Origin: Gambelia wislizenii
Lineage: Eukaryota > Chordata > Lepidosauria > Squamata > Crotaphytidae
Reading direction: 5' to 3'
NCBI GenBank assembly: GCA_030847615.1
Contig: JAUMIR010000001.1
Location: 82,261,501-82,325,500 of the forward strand
Length of the DNA stretch: 64,000 nucleotides
A program made the position numbers and the translations under genes. Positions 1 to 9,520 of the stretch are shown here, in pieces; the stretch's first letter is position 1; each line of letters begins with the position of its first letter. Below the pieces are notes generated by a model, which was not told the origin of the DNA, made no database searches, and worked only from the letters and a program-made list of their open reading frames with translations.

Positions 1-962
1 TGGAGGGAAAGCAAGCAACCAAATACAGGCCAGCAAGTGGCAAGACAAAATTTAAACCCCTTCACCCGCACGGGAGAGAAGGCTGGCGAAGTGGCCAAGC
101 AAAGCTGAGTGAGTGATGTGCTCACTCAAGCAGGGCTGGGCAGTGATCGAGATGAACATGTGGCCCGGCTCCCTTCTCCACCTCCCCCGTGAAGGAACCG
201 AAGCAGCCGATCAATGCCAGGGCCGGGCAGCAAGCATGCTACCCCTCCCTCTCTGTACTTACAAGGCAAGTGGAGGGGAGGAAGCCGGGTGGGACAAAAT
301 ACAAGACAGCAAGAGGGTGAAATTCAGGAGGGGGCTTTTCAAAAGTGGGGGGGAGCCGAGAGCAGGAAATGGGGGAGCCCACACACACAAACCACAGATT
401 CACACACACTTAAAAGGGGCACAGACACACTCACACCACTCACTCCCTGACACCCAGCTGGCAGCACTCAACACCCACACAGACACACTCCCTTACAGCC
501 TCCACACATGCCACCCAGCCCAACCACTTAGTTCTCCCGTATGATGCAGTTGATCAGCAGAACCAACTCAGTAGTCTGAGCCTTCCAATCTTCAGCATCA
601 TCGAAAGGAAAGAGGAGGAAGCCAGGGTAGGCAGGGCCTTAAATATGGTGAGCTCCACCCCTGCCTAATCCCAGCCATGATGTGGCATGCCATGCCCAAG
701 GATATGCTCATTGTCATGTGTATTCATTAAAACACCTCCTCTGTCGCAACCCTGCATGGTGCTCTGAGGGGTGGTTGTTTTTTGGATATCTGAACTATAT
801 TTATAAATGTTCAACTGAAGTTTTAGGTTACTGCAAAGCTAGACATTTGGGGACTGAAGAAAACATTCAGAGGGGGATTCTTCTTGGGGGGATGCCATTA
901 TTTTCCCCATTCCTGTATCTATGCCCCTATTCTAGACTGGGGTTTAAAAATAATTGGATGAA
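1..962. other. Non-genic stretch, CA-rich in part
   Basis: No recognisable gene. Positions 370-520 are rich in CACA and CACTC runs, which make the overlapping open frames there low-complexity and not credible as proteins. The remainder is moderately GC-rich unique-looking sequence ending at the MITE that starts at 963. I see no promoter, splice pattern or repeat family I can name. Confidence 0.5.
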
Positions 963-1543
963 GGACTTCATTAGACGCTGCCCTTAAAACATTCTTTTGC
1001 TGGCATAAAAAAACCCATTTCTATGCCAGCAAAAGAACACCCCCTCCTGCACTTACCCCTCCCCTCTCGGCAAAGGTGGGTAAGTGCAGGAGGGAGTGTT
1101 CTTTTCGCTTCCTCATTTGAGAGCCCTGTTCGCTTCCTCATTTGAAATCCCACAAGACTTTGTCGCATGGGAAATTCAAAAACAAAAACAAAAAAACAGG
1201 ACATAAAACACCCACACACATTTTAAAAGTCTCAAGTAATCCAGGGAGGGTCATAAAAAGAGCGAAACGTACCTGAATGTCCTGATCTCACCCAGAAGTG
1301 TTTGCACCAGACCGGCCATTCTTGCTGCAGTGATGAGATTTAAATGGCCCGAGATTTCACATGCCAGGAATGCCAGCACCAAAACAGAACAGGGGATCTA
1401 TTGACATCTTAAGCTGTCAATTAAAAGGTACAGGTTTTGGCCAGGACATAACCATGAAAGAGCAACATCGTCTGATCTACGTGCCCTTTTGCAGTTATGT
1501 GGCATCATTTATGATGCCATATTTTGTCTGTCTGATAAAGTCC
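963..1543 (-). mobile_element. Harbinger-like MITE, copy A
   Basis: The ends are GGACTTCATTAGAC at 963-976 and its near reverse complement at 1530-1543. Flanking triplets are GAA and AAA, so the 3-bp target duplication is imperfect. A perfect 16-bp hairpin (992-1007 with 1022-1037) sits close to the left end. There is no transposase frame, so it is non-autonomous. Its interior matches the copies at 5492, 15989, 21639, 35852 and 54427, but in the opposite orientation to 5492. Confidence 0.7.
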
Positions 1544-1639
1544 AAAGTCTGTCTGCTCTTATCCAGTCATTAAATCAGCAATTGTGAAATTTAGTAGGTG
1601 GCACCTGTCTGCCATACAGTTATTGCATGGTCAATTTAA

Positions 1640-2681
1640 AAAAAAAACTGGTTGCTCTTCAACTCCAAGTGGTCTTGGATGAAATCAATTATCTAGACCC
1701 ACTTCAAACTGGCTTTAGGACGGGATTTGGAGTTGAGACCACGATGGTTGCCTTGACCAATGACCTACGTCTAAGCATTGACAGGGGTAGTGTGACCCTG
1801 TTGGTGCTTCTAGACCTCTCAGTGGCTTTCAATACGATAGATCATAGCATCCTCTTGGATCACCTGAGTGGGTTAGGAATCGGAGACACTGCACTCCAGG
1901 GGTTCCTCTCTTCCTCTCGGGCAGGTCCCAGACGGTGCTGCTCGGGGACAGCTGCTTCAGTAAAAAGGAGCTTACTTGTGGTGTTCCGCAAGACACCATC
2001 CTGTCCCCAATACTGTTTAACATCTATATGAAGCTGCTGGGTGATATTATTCAGAGTTATGGGGCTGGGTGTTATCAGTATGCTGATGACACCCAGATCT
2101 ATTTCTCCTTGTCTCAATCGTTGGCCTCGAATTCTGATGGTGTCTCTCCTCTTAATGACTGTCTTAAAGCAGTAATGGGCTGGATGATGAAAAACAGATT
2201 GAGATAAAATCCAGACAAAACAGAGGTGCTCACAGTAGCGGCCCCGAAACCAGAAATTGGGTTGCAACTTCCAGTCCTTCATGGGGTCATGCTCTCCATT
2301 AAGGAGTGTGTTTGCAGTCTGGAGGTGCTCCTTGATTCATCACTTCAGATGATGACGCAAGTGAATGTGACGGTCAGGAGCGCCTGTTATCAGCTTCGGC
2401 TGATACTCCAGCTGCACCCTTTCCTGTCAGTAACGAACGTCGAGACTGTGGTGCACGCACTGGTAACCTCTCATCTAGATTTCTGCAATGTGCTCTACAT
2501 GGGGATACCCTCATGCTTGGTCCGGAAACTTCAGTTGGTACAAAATATGGCACCCAGAGTGGTCTCAGGAACATCTCGGGGAGACCATATAACTCCAGTA
2601 TTAAAATCTCTCCACTGACTGCCTATCAGTTTCTGGGTCCAGTATAAGGTGTTGGTTATTACCTTTAAAGCCCTAAATGTA
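1640..2681 (+). pseudogene. L2-type LINE reverse transcriptase remnant
   Basis: A 3' part of a LINE pol spread over three frames. Seen in order: the finger/palm region with LVLLDLSVAFNTIDHSILLD (about 1800-1860), then SLTCGVPQ-like LTCGVPQDTILSPILFNIY (about 1970-2027), the catalytic YADDTQIY at about 2079-2102, and the thumb region with HALVTSHLDFCNVLY (about 2455-2500) and LVQNMAPRVVSGT. This arrangement is typical of the L2/CR1 group and the thumb wording favours L2. Frameshifts occur near 1900-1935 and an in-frame TAA at about 2205 separates palm from thumb. The frame ends abruptly at about 2681, where the inverted composite block begins. It is not functional. Confidence 0.75.
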
Positions 2682-2715
2682 ATGGTGTAGATTTCCTCAA
2701 AGAAAAGAAAGAGTG

Positions 2716-3354
2716 GACTACAAGCTAAACATGAGTTAGCAGTGTGATGCAGCAGCAAAAAATGCCAGTGCGTTCTCGGCTGCATTAATAGGAGTAGGTT
2801 ATAGATCAAGGGAAGTAATAGTATCACTCCATTCTGCTTTGGTCAGACCTCACCTGGAATACCGTTTCCAATTCTGGGCACAACAATTCAAGCAAGATAC
2901 TGAGAGGGATGGTGAGAGGTCTGGAAGCCATTACGCCCTATGAGGAACGGCTTAGGGAGCTGGGTATGTTTAGCCTGGAGAAGAGAAGGTTGAGAGGTGA
3001 TGCGATAGCCATGTTTAAATATTTGAAGGGATGTCATACAGAGGAAGGAGCAAGCTTGTTTTCTGCTGCTCCAGAGACTAGGACATGGAGCCATGGGTTC
3101 AAACTACAGGAAAAGAGATTCCACCTGAATATTGGGAAGAATATTGGGAAGAACCTCCTGACAATAAGAGCTGTTTGGAAGTGGAATACACTGCCTTGGA
3201 GTGTGGTAGAGTCTCCTTCTGTGGGTTTTTTTTAACATAGGTTGGATGACCATCTGTCAGGAATGCTTGGATTGTGTGTTCCTGCAGGGCAGAAGCCGGT
3301 TGGATGGGATCACTGTTGGGGTCCCTTCCAGCCCTATGATTCTATGATTCTAGG
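2716..3354 (+). pseudogene. CR1 LINE 3' end (in left arm)
   Basis: The translation follows the CR1 ORF2 C-terminus across frames: [19 protein letters not shown] (about 2810-2865), [20 protein letters not shown] (about 2938-2998), FKYLKGCHTEEGASLFSAAP, FKLQEKRFHLNI, then a short 3' UTR ending in the repeated ATTCTATG motif at about 3338-3354. A small in-frame duplication of NIGK-coding sequence lies near 3130-3150. It is 5'-truncated and carries stops. Confidence 0.8.
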
Positions 3355-3465
3355 CTGCATTTAGAGCCTGGGAAAGTTACTCTTGGATTACACCTCCCAG
3401 AATCCTCCTGCCAGCACCCTTCTCAAGGTCTGGTTGCATTGTTCCTTTTCCAGCATTCTCTAGCC
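3355..3465. repeat. Fragment of a small palindromic MITE
   Basis: Contains GGGAAAGTTACTCTTGGATT followed by a CTCCCAGAATCC block. The same block style occurs at 34402-34530, where both inverted halves are present. Here the second half is replaced by the hAT insertion at 3466. The copy in the right arm lies at about 62160-62270. Confidence 0.4.
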
Positions 3466-3807
3466 CAGTGGTTCTTAACTTGGGGTCCACAATGTCCTCA
3501 CAGGAGGTCCTCAAAGGCTTGAAGACTGCTTGGCCCACCACCTCCCTGTAGTGGAGCAGCCATATTACAGGAACCAAGGCAAAGGCTGGCTGGCTTGGCC
3601 TGCACATTGCCATTCAATCCACTCCAGCCACAAACTTGCAGGAAGAAGCAAGAGGGAAAGTTTAATGAATGGTGTAATTGTATTGTTGTTGTTGTTAGCT
3701 ATTATTATTAGATAGTATTATTAGGGTTTTAAATCTTGAGTTAAGTCTTGGGGCAACAAAAGATATTTAAAGGGGGTCCCTGGTAAAGAAAAGGTTAAGA
3801 ACCACTG
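3466..3807. mobile_element. hAT-like MITE (left arm)
   Basis: Ends are CAGTGGTTCTTAACTTGG at 3466 and its near reverse complement finishing GAACCACTG at 3807. The flanking 8-mers are CTCTAGCC (3458-3465) and CTCTAGGT (3808-3815), six of eight bases alike, as expected for a decayed hAT target duplication. No transposase. The matching copy is at 61808-62159. A 78-codon minus-strand frame (3377-3613) overlaps it and is also open in the other copy. Confidence 0.7.
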
Positions 3808-3934
3808 CTCTAGGTCAATGCCTCTCACATAACACTAATGGGATACTGGTGTTTTAGTGACATTAATAAAACCATTGTTCCCAGTAATATTACTCCAAAT
3901 TTTAATTTATATTCTTTATATTCTTCTGTTAAAA

Positions 3935-4165
3935 GAGCTAGAGTGTTGTAGAAGTTTCATTGCCCTATGACTGTGGAGACCAGGGTTTGAATCCTTACTC
4001 AGCCATGAATACCTACTGGCTGACCTTGGGCAAGTCACACTCTCTCAGCCTCAAAGGAAGTCAAAGGCAGACCCCCTTTGAGCAAACCTTCCCTAGAAAA
4101 CCCCATGGTAGGTTGGCCTTAGTCAGAAATGATCTTGAAGGCACATGGGCAAACACACACACATT
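3935..4165 (+). mobile_element. tRNA-derived CORE-SINE (MIR-like)
   Basis: The B-box-like GGGTTTGAATCC lies at about 3982-3993, followed by a central part containing CTGACCTTGGGCAAGTCAC (about 4019-4038), the conserved core of MIR/CORE-SINEs, and a tail ending GATCTTGAAGGCACA. The same family appears at 33824-34058 (minus) and in the right arm at 61445-61690 (minus). It is retroposed by a LINE; no function is implied here. Confidence 0.7.
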
Positions 4166-4295
4166 TCTTTTGCAGGCTGAACTCAGTTGGCAGCAAGGGG
4201 AGGAAGCTGAAGAAGACCAAGGAGGGTAAGGGAGGGGAGAGGAACCAAGACATGTTAAAAGCAGCTGGAAAGATGGGCTGGAGGGGATCTATGTG

Positions 4296-4355
4296 CAAGG
4301 AAGGAAAGGAAAGGAAAGGAAAGGAAAGGAAAGGAAAGGAAAGGAAAGGAAAGGA
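4296..4355 (+). repeat. (GGAAA)n microsatellite
   Basis: About twelve units of a GGAAA pentamer. It produces the low-complexity KGKER reading frame. The right-arm counterpart (about 61280-61310) is a shorter and irregular CTTCC tract, so the tract has changed length since duplication. Confidence 0.9.
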
Positions 4356-4379
4356 GCCCTTTCTGAGGGAGACAACCCT

Positions 4380-4961
4380 CAAATTCCCTGTCTCTCTCTC
4401 TCACACACACACACTCACCCTCTCCAACGTGCCTCTCCTTCCAGCTTCTGCCACAGAGGGCTGCTGTTTCTTTCTCTTTCTCTTTAGTTTTGGAGAGGCT
4501 GTTTTGTTTTTTTAAAAAAGCCAGCAGGAGATTTTTGGAGGAGGAGGGTAAGAGGGGGCTCCTCCCGGCTGTCTCCTGGCTGTCTCCTTCATCAGATTAA
4601 GGAGGCCAACATGGGGTCCTCTCTTGTCCTCGGGGCCCCCTCTTGACCTCGGGGCCCCCTGCCAATGCTGATTTGGCAGACAGGTTAAACCAGCCCTGCA
4701 GCCATGGATAGTAAATAATAACACAGGGATTTAGCCTTTATCTGTTTGGAGTAGAAGGATGTGTAATGTGTGTGTGGTTTTATAATATGTAATATATGTT
4801 TCCTGTATTTTTAATTGTTTTATATTAAAGTCTTAAAATAATATTTTAATGGGGTTGATTTTTAATGCTTTTCAAAAAAAACAAACACTTTTTTTGCCAA
4901 ATAATGTTTTAGGAATTTTGTTCTAACTTCTATTGTAAGCTGATTTCTCTTCCATTTTTGA
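4380..4961. other. CT/CA-rich then AT-rich spacer
   Basis: Positions 4390-4420 hold a CT then CA run. 4500-4700 is the GC-rich end of the left arm, and 4740-4940 is AT-rich with ATTAAA and TTTTAAT runs. No gene is seen. Confidence 0.5.
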
Positions 4962-5195
4962 GAACAGTGGGATTCCACCTCAACATTAGGAGTAACTTTC
5001 TGACCGTAAGAGCTGTTCGGCAGTGGAATGCACTCCCTTGGAGTCCCCTTTCTTGGAGGTCTTTAAACAGAGGCTGGATTGCCATCTGTCGGGGATGCCT
5101 TGATCGTGATTTCCTGCATAGCAGGGGGTTGGACTGGATGGCCCTCGTGGTCTCTTCCAACTCTGCAATTCTATTTTTCTATGATTCTATGCTCC
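4962..5195 (+). pseudogene. CR1 LINE 3' end, short copy
   Basis: Starts at a codon run reading HLNIRSNFLTVRAVRQWNAL (about 4979-5038), the last part of CR1 ORF2, then FLNRGWIAICRGCLDRDF in a shifted frame and a 3' UTR that ends with TTCTATGATTCTATG at about 5177-5191. It is strongly 5'-truncated, the usual outcome of CR1 insertion. Confidence 0.85.
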
Positions 5196-5491
5196 CCTAA
5201 TAAGGAGTTACCCTTGTCCCCACCCCCCAAATAAACTATTTCAAGATCTCTCTTTAAGGGATACTGAAGAAACAGGCTCTGATTCACTCTGAAAAAGCTC
5301 TCTTATGTCGTTGTTACCTCTTCCAGTACAGGCCAGAAAATGCTAGAGCATTACTTTTAAAAATGGATACAAATCATAAAACAACTCTTGACTCTAACTG
5401 CACTTTTCTCTGTTGAATGTTGCTATGTAATGTGCCCATATTGTGCCATTTGCAATGGCATTACACATAAAATAAGGAAATAAAATTCTAA
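5196..5491. other. Spacer, nothing recognised
   Basis: AT-rich sequence between the CR1 tail and the next MITE. No frame, hairpin or repeat stands out. Confidence 0.4.
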
Positions 5492-6056
5492 GGATTTTAT
5501 CAGACAAGGCAAATATGGTGTCATAAAGGCGGCTAATGATTGTGACAGGGCACGCATACTAGAGGATGCCATCCTTTCACAATCATACATTGTCAAAAAC
5601 CTGTTCCTGTTTATTGACAGACCAAGCTGTCAATAGATCTCCCCTGGCACTGTGTTGCTGGCATTGCCAGTGTTTGAATCCTTGCGCCATTGTGCTCACG
5701 TGATTACATTGCCAATGACAGAATACTTCTGCATGACATTGCGACAGCCGGGTAGGGGATTATTTTTATGACACCCCCCGGTGTACTTGGGACTTCTGAA
5801 GTGTGTTTCTATGCTTTTCTGAACATTTTGTGTGTTTATTTTGTTTTTATTTTTGCCGTGGTAGCATCTTCTCGTGAGAATCAGTGAGATTTCAACCACG
5901 GAAGTAAACAGAGCTCTGTTTGTGCTCCATTTATGCCAGGGATGCCTCATTGACACCAGGAAAAGTAGGTCTGGTGTGGGGGTTCTTTTGCCAGCATAAA
6001 AATGTTTAAGATATGTTGGCAAAAGAACATTAACAGTGGGTGGTCTGATGAAGTCC
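5492..6056 (+). mobile_element. Harbinger-like MITE, copy B
   Basis: Ends are GGATTTTATCAGAC (5492-5505) and the near reverse complement GTCTGATGAAGTCC (6043-6056). It is flanked on both sides by TAA (5489-5491 and 6057-6059), a perfect 3-bp target duplication. A 16-bp hairpin with one G-T type mismatch class lies at 5983-5998 with 6012-6027, near the right end. It is non-autonomous, with a GC-poor interior and no transposase frame. Confidence 0.8.
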
Positions 6057-7027
6057 TAAATCTCAGCAATAGTGGAAATGAAAAGAAAGGGAACAGGACA
6101 ATGAAGGGAAGCAGAGCCTGGATTTCAATTGAATAGCAATCTTGCTGTTGCGACCAGCAAGAAAAATATGAGGTCTACAGGGGAAACCTGGAAACCTGGT
6201 TGCACTAAGTAAATGAATAGATAAGAGAGCAGATATAATAAAGGAAACCTTCATGAAATAATGAGATGGCTTCTCAAACACAGGTATTTTTTTTATTCAT
6301 GTGAGGGTCATCTGTTTCCTCTTTGTGCTCATTAAGAATGGCTGTAACATTCTAGTTGCATTGCCTGAACTGTCTTTTTTCCGCAGACAGCTAGGTAGTA
6401 TCAAAAGTAAAGAGCTTTGTCACTGTGTTCATTGAAGATTTTAATTAAAAGGGACAGATAAAACCAACAGTAGGTTATACCATGGCCCTTGTAAGAACAT
6501 GGCCTGCAGCAACACACATGAAAATACATGCCTTCTGATACACATGTTCTGGTTTTGCTCTTAAGAAAACTATCACTCCTTGAATGCATAGGTCCAGATA
6601 GTTGGGCTCTTCTGTATCTTTTGTGCACTGTATTTATAGCACATGTTTGCCCACAAGTAGACATGAGTTCAGTGGGATTTAATACCAGTTTGGGATTAAA
6701 GCCTTATTCCCCCTGTGACAACTGTCCTGCATGGATGTTTGTGTAGCCTGTATGTTGGTAAACTGGAAAAAAAATGATTTATAACACTTTATTAGACATC
6801 TGTCCTCTGAGATATTCAACACAACCTATAAACAGTTATATTTAATGGGGAACCCACATCTTACAATAAGGCAGAAGTGCAGCAACAAGATCATTAAATA
6901 GGATTGAAATGATAAAACAAGAAGCTTGGAAGACAGTAGTGATGTGCTTTCAGTTACAAGACGGGCAGGGTCTCAGGGTGTATTAGCCCCTGCTTTCCAA
7001 GCCAAGCTAGGCATATTTGACTATGCT
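6057..7027. other. Non-genic spacer
   Basis: AT-rich sequence without a supported gene. Around 6655-6700 there is a short stretch resembling a common reptile repeat with AGTGGGATTTA wording, too short to name. Small open frames here lack recognisable domains. Confidence 0.4.
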
Positions 7028-7031
7028 CAAA

Positions 7032-7064
<33 letters not shown>

Positions 7065-7115
7065 GTCTATATCCCGCCTTTCTCCCACTTTAGGACCAAA
7101 GCTGGCTTACAATAC
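7028..7115 (+). repeat. (CTAT)n followed by a LINE-tail-like motif
   Basis: A CTAT tetranucleotide run at about 7028-7062 is followed by TATATCCCGCCTTTCTCCCA, wording common at the 3' tails of reptile L2-group elements and SINEs. A related stretch occurs at 50010-50040. An A-run of about 16 lies near 7123-7138. Confidence 0.6.
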
Positions 7116-7154
7116 ATACTTGTAAAAAAAAAAAAAAAGATTGGTCTATTGATC

Positions 7155-7520
7155 ATTGTAAGTTGAACATGACTCAGCAGTGTGATGCTGCAGCAAAGAA
7201 GGCAAATAATATTTTAGCCTGCATGAATAGAACCATAGTTTCCAAGTCAAGGGGAGTAATAGTCCCACTACATTCTGCACTAGTCAGGCCTCATCTGGAG
7301 TACAACAGTTCTGGGGGTTTCATTTTGAGAAGATATAGACAAGTTGGAGCAGATTCAGAGAAGGACAACAAGAATGATAAGAGGTATAGAGAACAAAACA
7401 TATGAGGAAAGGTTGAGGGAGTTGGGCATGTCCAGCCTGGTGGAGAGAAGGCTCAGGGGTGACATGATTGTTCTCTTCAAATATCTAAAAGGTTGTCATA
7501 GAGAGGAGCATGCAGGTTTG
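7155..7520 (+). pseudogene. CR1 LINE, left half of a split copy
   Basis: The translation runs [17 protein letters not shown], then [10 protein letters not shown], then [20 protein letters not shown] and FKYLKGCHREEHAG across two frames. It stops at GCAGGTTTG (7512-7520). The remainder of the same CR1 resumes at 13759 with TTCTCTGCCCCC, so the two halves together form one insertion interrupted by the Ngaro-type element. Confidence 0.8.
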
Positions 7521-7985
7521 CAGACTGACTCAGAGAAATAAAGAGACCAGACACATATATGTGGGTTGAAATAAAATGGGTCTTTATTTAAAACCCTGCC
7601 TATTTATTTCCCTTTAAATCTTCAGCGGGGGAGGCAACCTAGTGTGGGAGTAGCTGGGGCAGATTGTCCCTCCTGGACTTATGCCCTCAGCTTCCCTGGG
7701 TGAACACCTGAGCCCTGTCAAGCAACTCCAAAGCCTGGGGTTGTTCTCCAGCCAGCCCATGTCTGGAAGATCAACCCAAAAGTCCCTCCCCCAATTCATA
7801 CAGATTAAGATGAGGGGTTTATCCTTCAGGCCAACCCCAAGGTAGGTCTCCTGCTGTTCTCCCAAATCGTATAATCTAAGGAGACCCTTCCAGAGACCAT
7901 CCCTTCACCGAAAACCAGTGCCATAGGTGAACACCGTAATCTATGCCTCCCCCTTTCCCACCATGGACAAGGGGCAAGCATCTGC
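7521..7985 (-). other. 3' untranslated region of Ngaro-type copy 1
   Basis: Matches 24382-24851 in copy 2 along its length, including the AATAAAGAGACC wording next to the outer end. A plausible poly(A) signal on the minus strand is AATAAAG at about 7586-7592. No coding potential is conserved between the two copies here. Confidence 0.6.
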
Positions 7986-8590
7986 TTAGTCCTTTACTCC
8001 CCCCACTAGCTTGTCCAATAGGTCCCTCAACCCCCACTGAAGATCACCCAAAAATATTAAATTTCCAGTGTCTGAGAAGTGGACCCCGTCCGCCCGGTAG
8101 AGCTTGGGTCTGTCAAACACTATTTGGGGATGTGCCAAATAATAGCCCTCAAGTGAACCCAGAAACTTGCCAATTTGTCTATTAACCTTTTGCCTGGCCC
8201 GATCAGTCAGGTGGGGGTTCCCCTCCCCACGCCAGAGTTGCCGAGGCAAAATGGCAGACCACATGATGATGACTGACGGCCATCTGGATTTGATTAACTT
8301 CAAATCATGTGATGCCTGAATTGTCAAGGCCTTACCTTTAAGAAGGCCCAGGCTGTTCCCACCAATGTGGAGAACCAAAATGTCTGGTGGAGGCCCGCGG
8401 CACTCCCCGAACAATACTGCCAGAAGGCCATGCCATCGTATACTCCTTTTCCCCAACCATTCAACAACCACCCTGTCTCCCAGGCTAAGGTGAGGTCTGA
8501 AATGACTTAGACGGGCCTGTCGGGCTGCCTAGTAGACCATACTGTGGCCACAGATCAGCACCTGGCATCTCACCATCAGTGGTCTAACAC
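7986..8590 (-). pseudogene. SGNH-family hydrolase of Ngaro-type copy 1, degraded
   Basis: Block I is LICGHSMVY (about 8525-8553, GHS in place of GDS), block III is GGNS (about 8351-8365, where the second copy has GGND), and block V is DGVHF (about 8079-8092), giving the Ser, Asn and His of an SGNH fold. A TAG (TGG in copy 2) interrupts just after GHSMVY, and GGND has become GGNS, so this copy is inactive. In Ngaro elements the hydrolase follows the recombinase; its substrate is unknown. The frame starts right after a pyrimidine-rich tract ending CAG (AG at 8591-8592), a possible splice acceptor. Confidence 0.75.
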
Positions 8591-8600
8591 CTGGAAGACA

Positions 8601-9520
8601 AAAGGGGAAGATAAAAATTAGTGAGTCAGAGAACATACGTACCTCCAGTAAGTGGAGGATCTCCATCGCCCAATCCGTTGAATAGCTGCAGGGAACATGT
8701 TCATGGCCGCTGCCATGGATGCGGCACCAATGCGGAACGAATGCGTCCCAAAGCGAACACCTGTCAGCCCTAGCTGTTCCAAAGCCCTGACTGTTACATT
8801 CTAGAAGTGGTACTTTGACAAGGAGGAGCCATCCGCATGTACAAATAATGGCCCCAGCTGATCTCTGCAGGCCAGCAGGTACTTCTGTAAAGCTACCACT
8901 GGACAAATGTCAAGGTTGCTGTAACGCCCTAACTTAGTTGTTTTACCCTTACGAATTTGGTCAGTCTTAGACATACGTAAGGTAAAGGTGACCACCTGGT
9001 CGCTCAACCATACATCTCTGCATTCTAAAACTCTAGCCGATGTGTCACTTTTAGATGCACAAACCAGGTCACTTATATGCATCGCCCAAAAATGCCATAA
9101 GAGCTGCTGCATGAAACAATAGAGCTTCATAAAGGGATGAACAAATCCCAGCCCATTTTTGACAAAGACCTTTCAAGATGGAGGGGGAAAGTGGACCCCT
9201 AGAATCTTCCATCCTAACCCGCTCCCTAGCCCATCCTTCAAAGGACTTCAAAAATCCTTAGTGTGGTCCTTAGTCCCTTGCACCTTCAGCCAGAAGGCAA
9301 TGGCAGCCAGCTTGCCTCTGATTGACTGGGGAGCCAGCCCTCTCCTGTGGAGGAGGACACACAAATGTAAGAGTTGTGACACTGTGACTTGCAAACCTTG
9401 TTGTATACCTTGCTGCTTTCTAAACTGATGAAATTCCTCAACCGCCCTGGCATAACACTTCATGCTGTGTGCGACAGATATACCTAAGGCCCTCCAAATT
9501 TCAGGCTCCCAAGCCTCCAC
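8601..9520 (-). pseudogene. Tyrosine recombinase of Ngaro-type copy 1, degraded
   Basis: N-terminal core-binding part: WRALGISVAHSMKCYARAV and LLHLCVLLHRRGLAPQSIRG (9248-9520). The catalytic part is in other frames: FWAMHISDLV (about 9069-9100), where the first catalytic Arg is His; LRMSKTDQIRKGK; CPVVALQKYL; and, from the bases at about 8737-8757, GTHSFRIGAA, which retains the H-x-x-R pair. The family Tyr would lie in the segment encoding YWRYV at about 8640-8655. At least three frameshifts are needed to read it through, so it is dead. Confidence 0.75.

Larger units (their letters stand above)
2681..4700 (+). repeat. Left arm of a 2-kb inverted composite duplication
   Basis: The whole block matches the reverse complement of about 60910-62922. 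Shared order: a short AG-rich lead (from 2681), a CR1 3' part, a fragment of a small MITE, a hAT MITE, a CORE-SINE, a GGAAA tract, a CT/CA tract and a GC-rich tail ending near 4700. Several unrelated elements in the same order and spacing argue for copying of one block. By eye the CR1 parts look roughly 90 percent identical. The left edge cuts the L2 remnant cleanly. Confidence 0.7.

Noticed and set aside
4129..4515. 128-codon Lys/Glu-rich frame
   Set aside because: Driven by the GGAAA microsatellite and adjoining CT/CA tracts.
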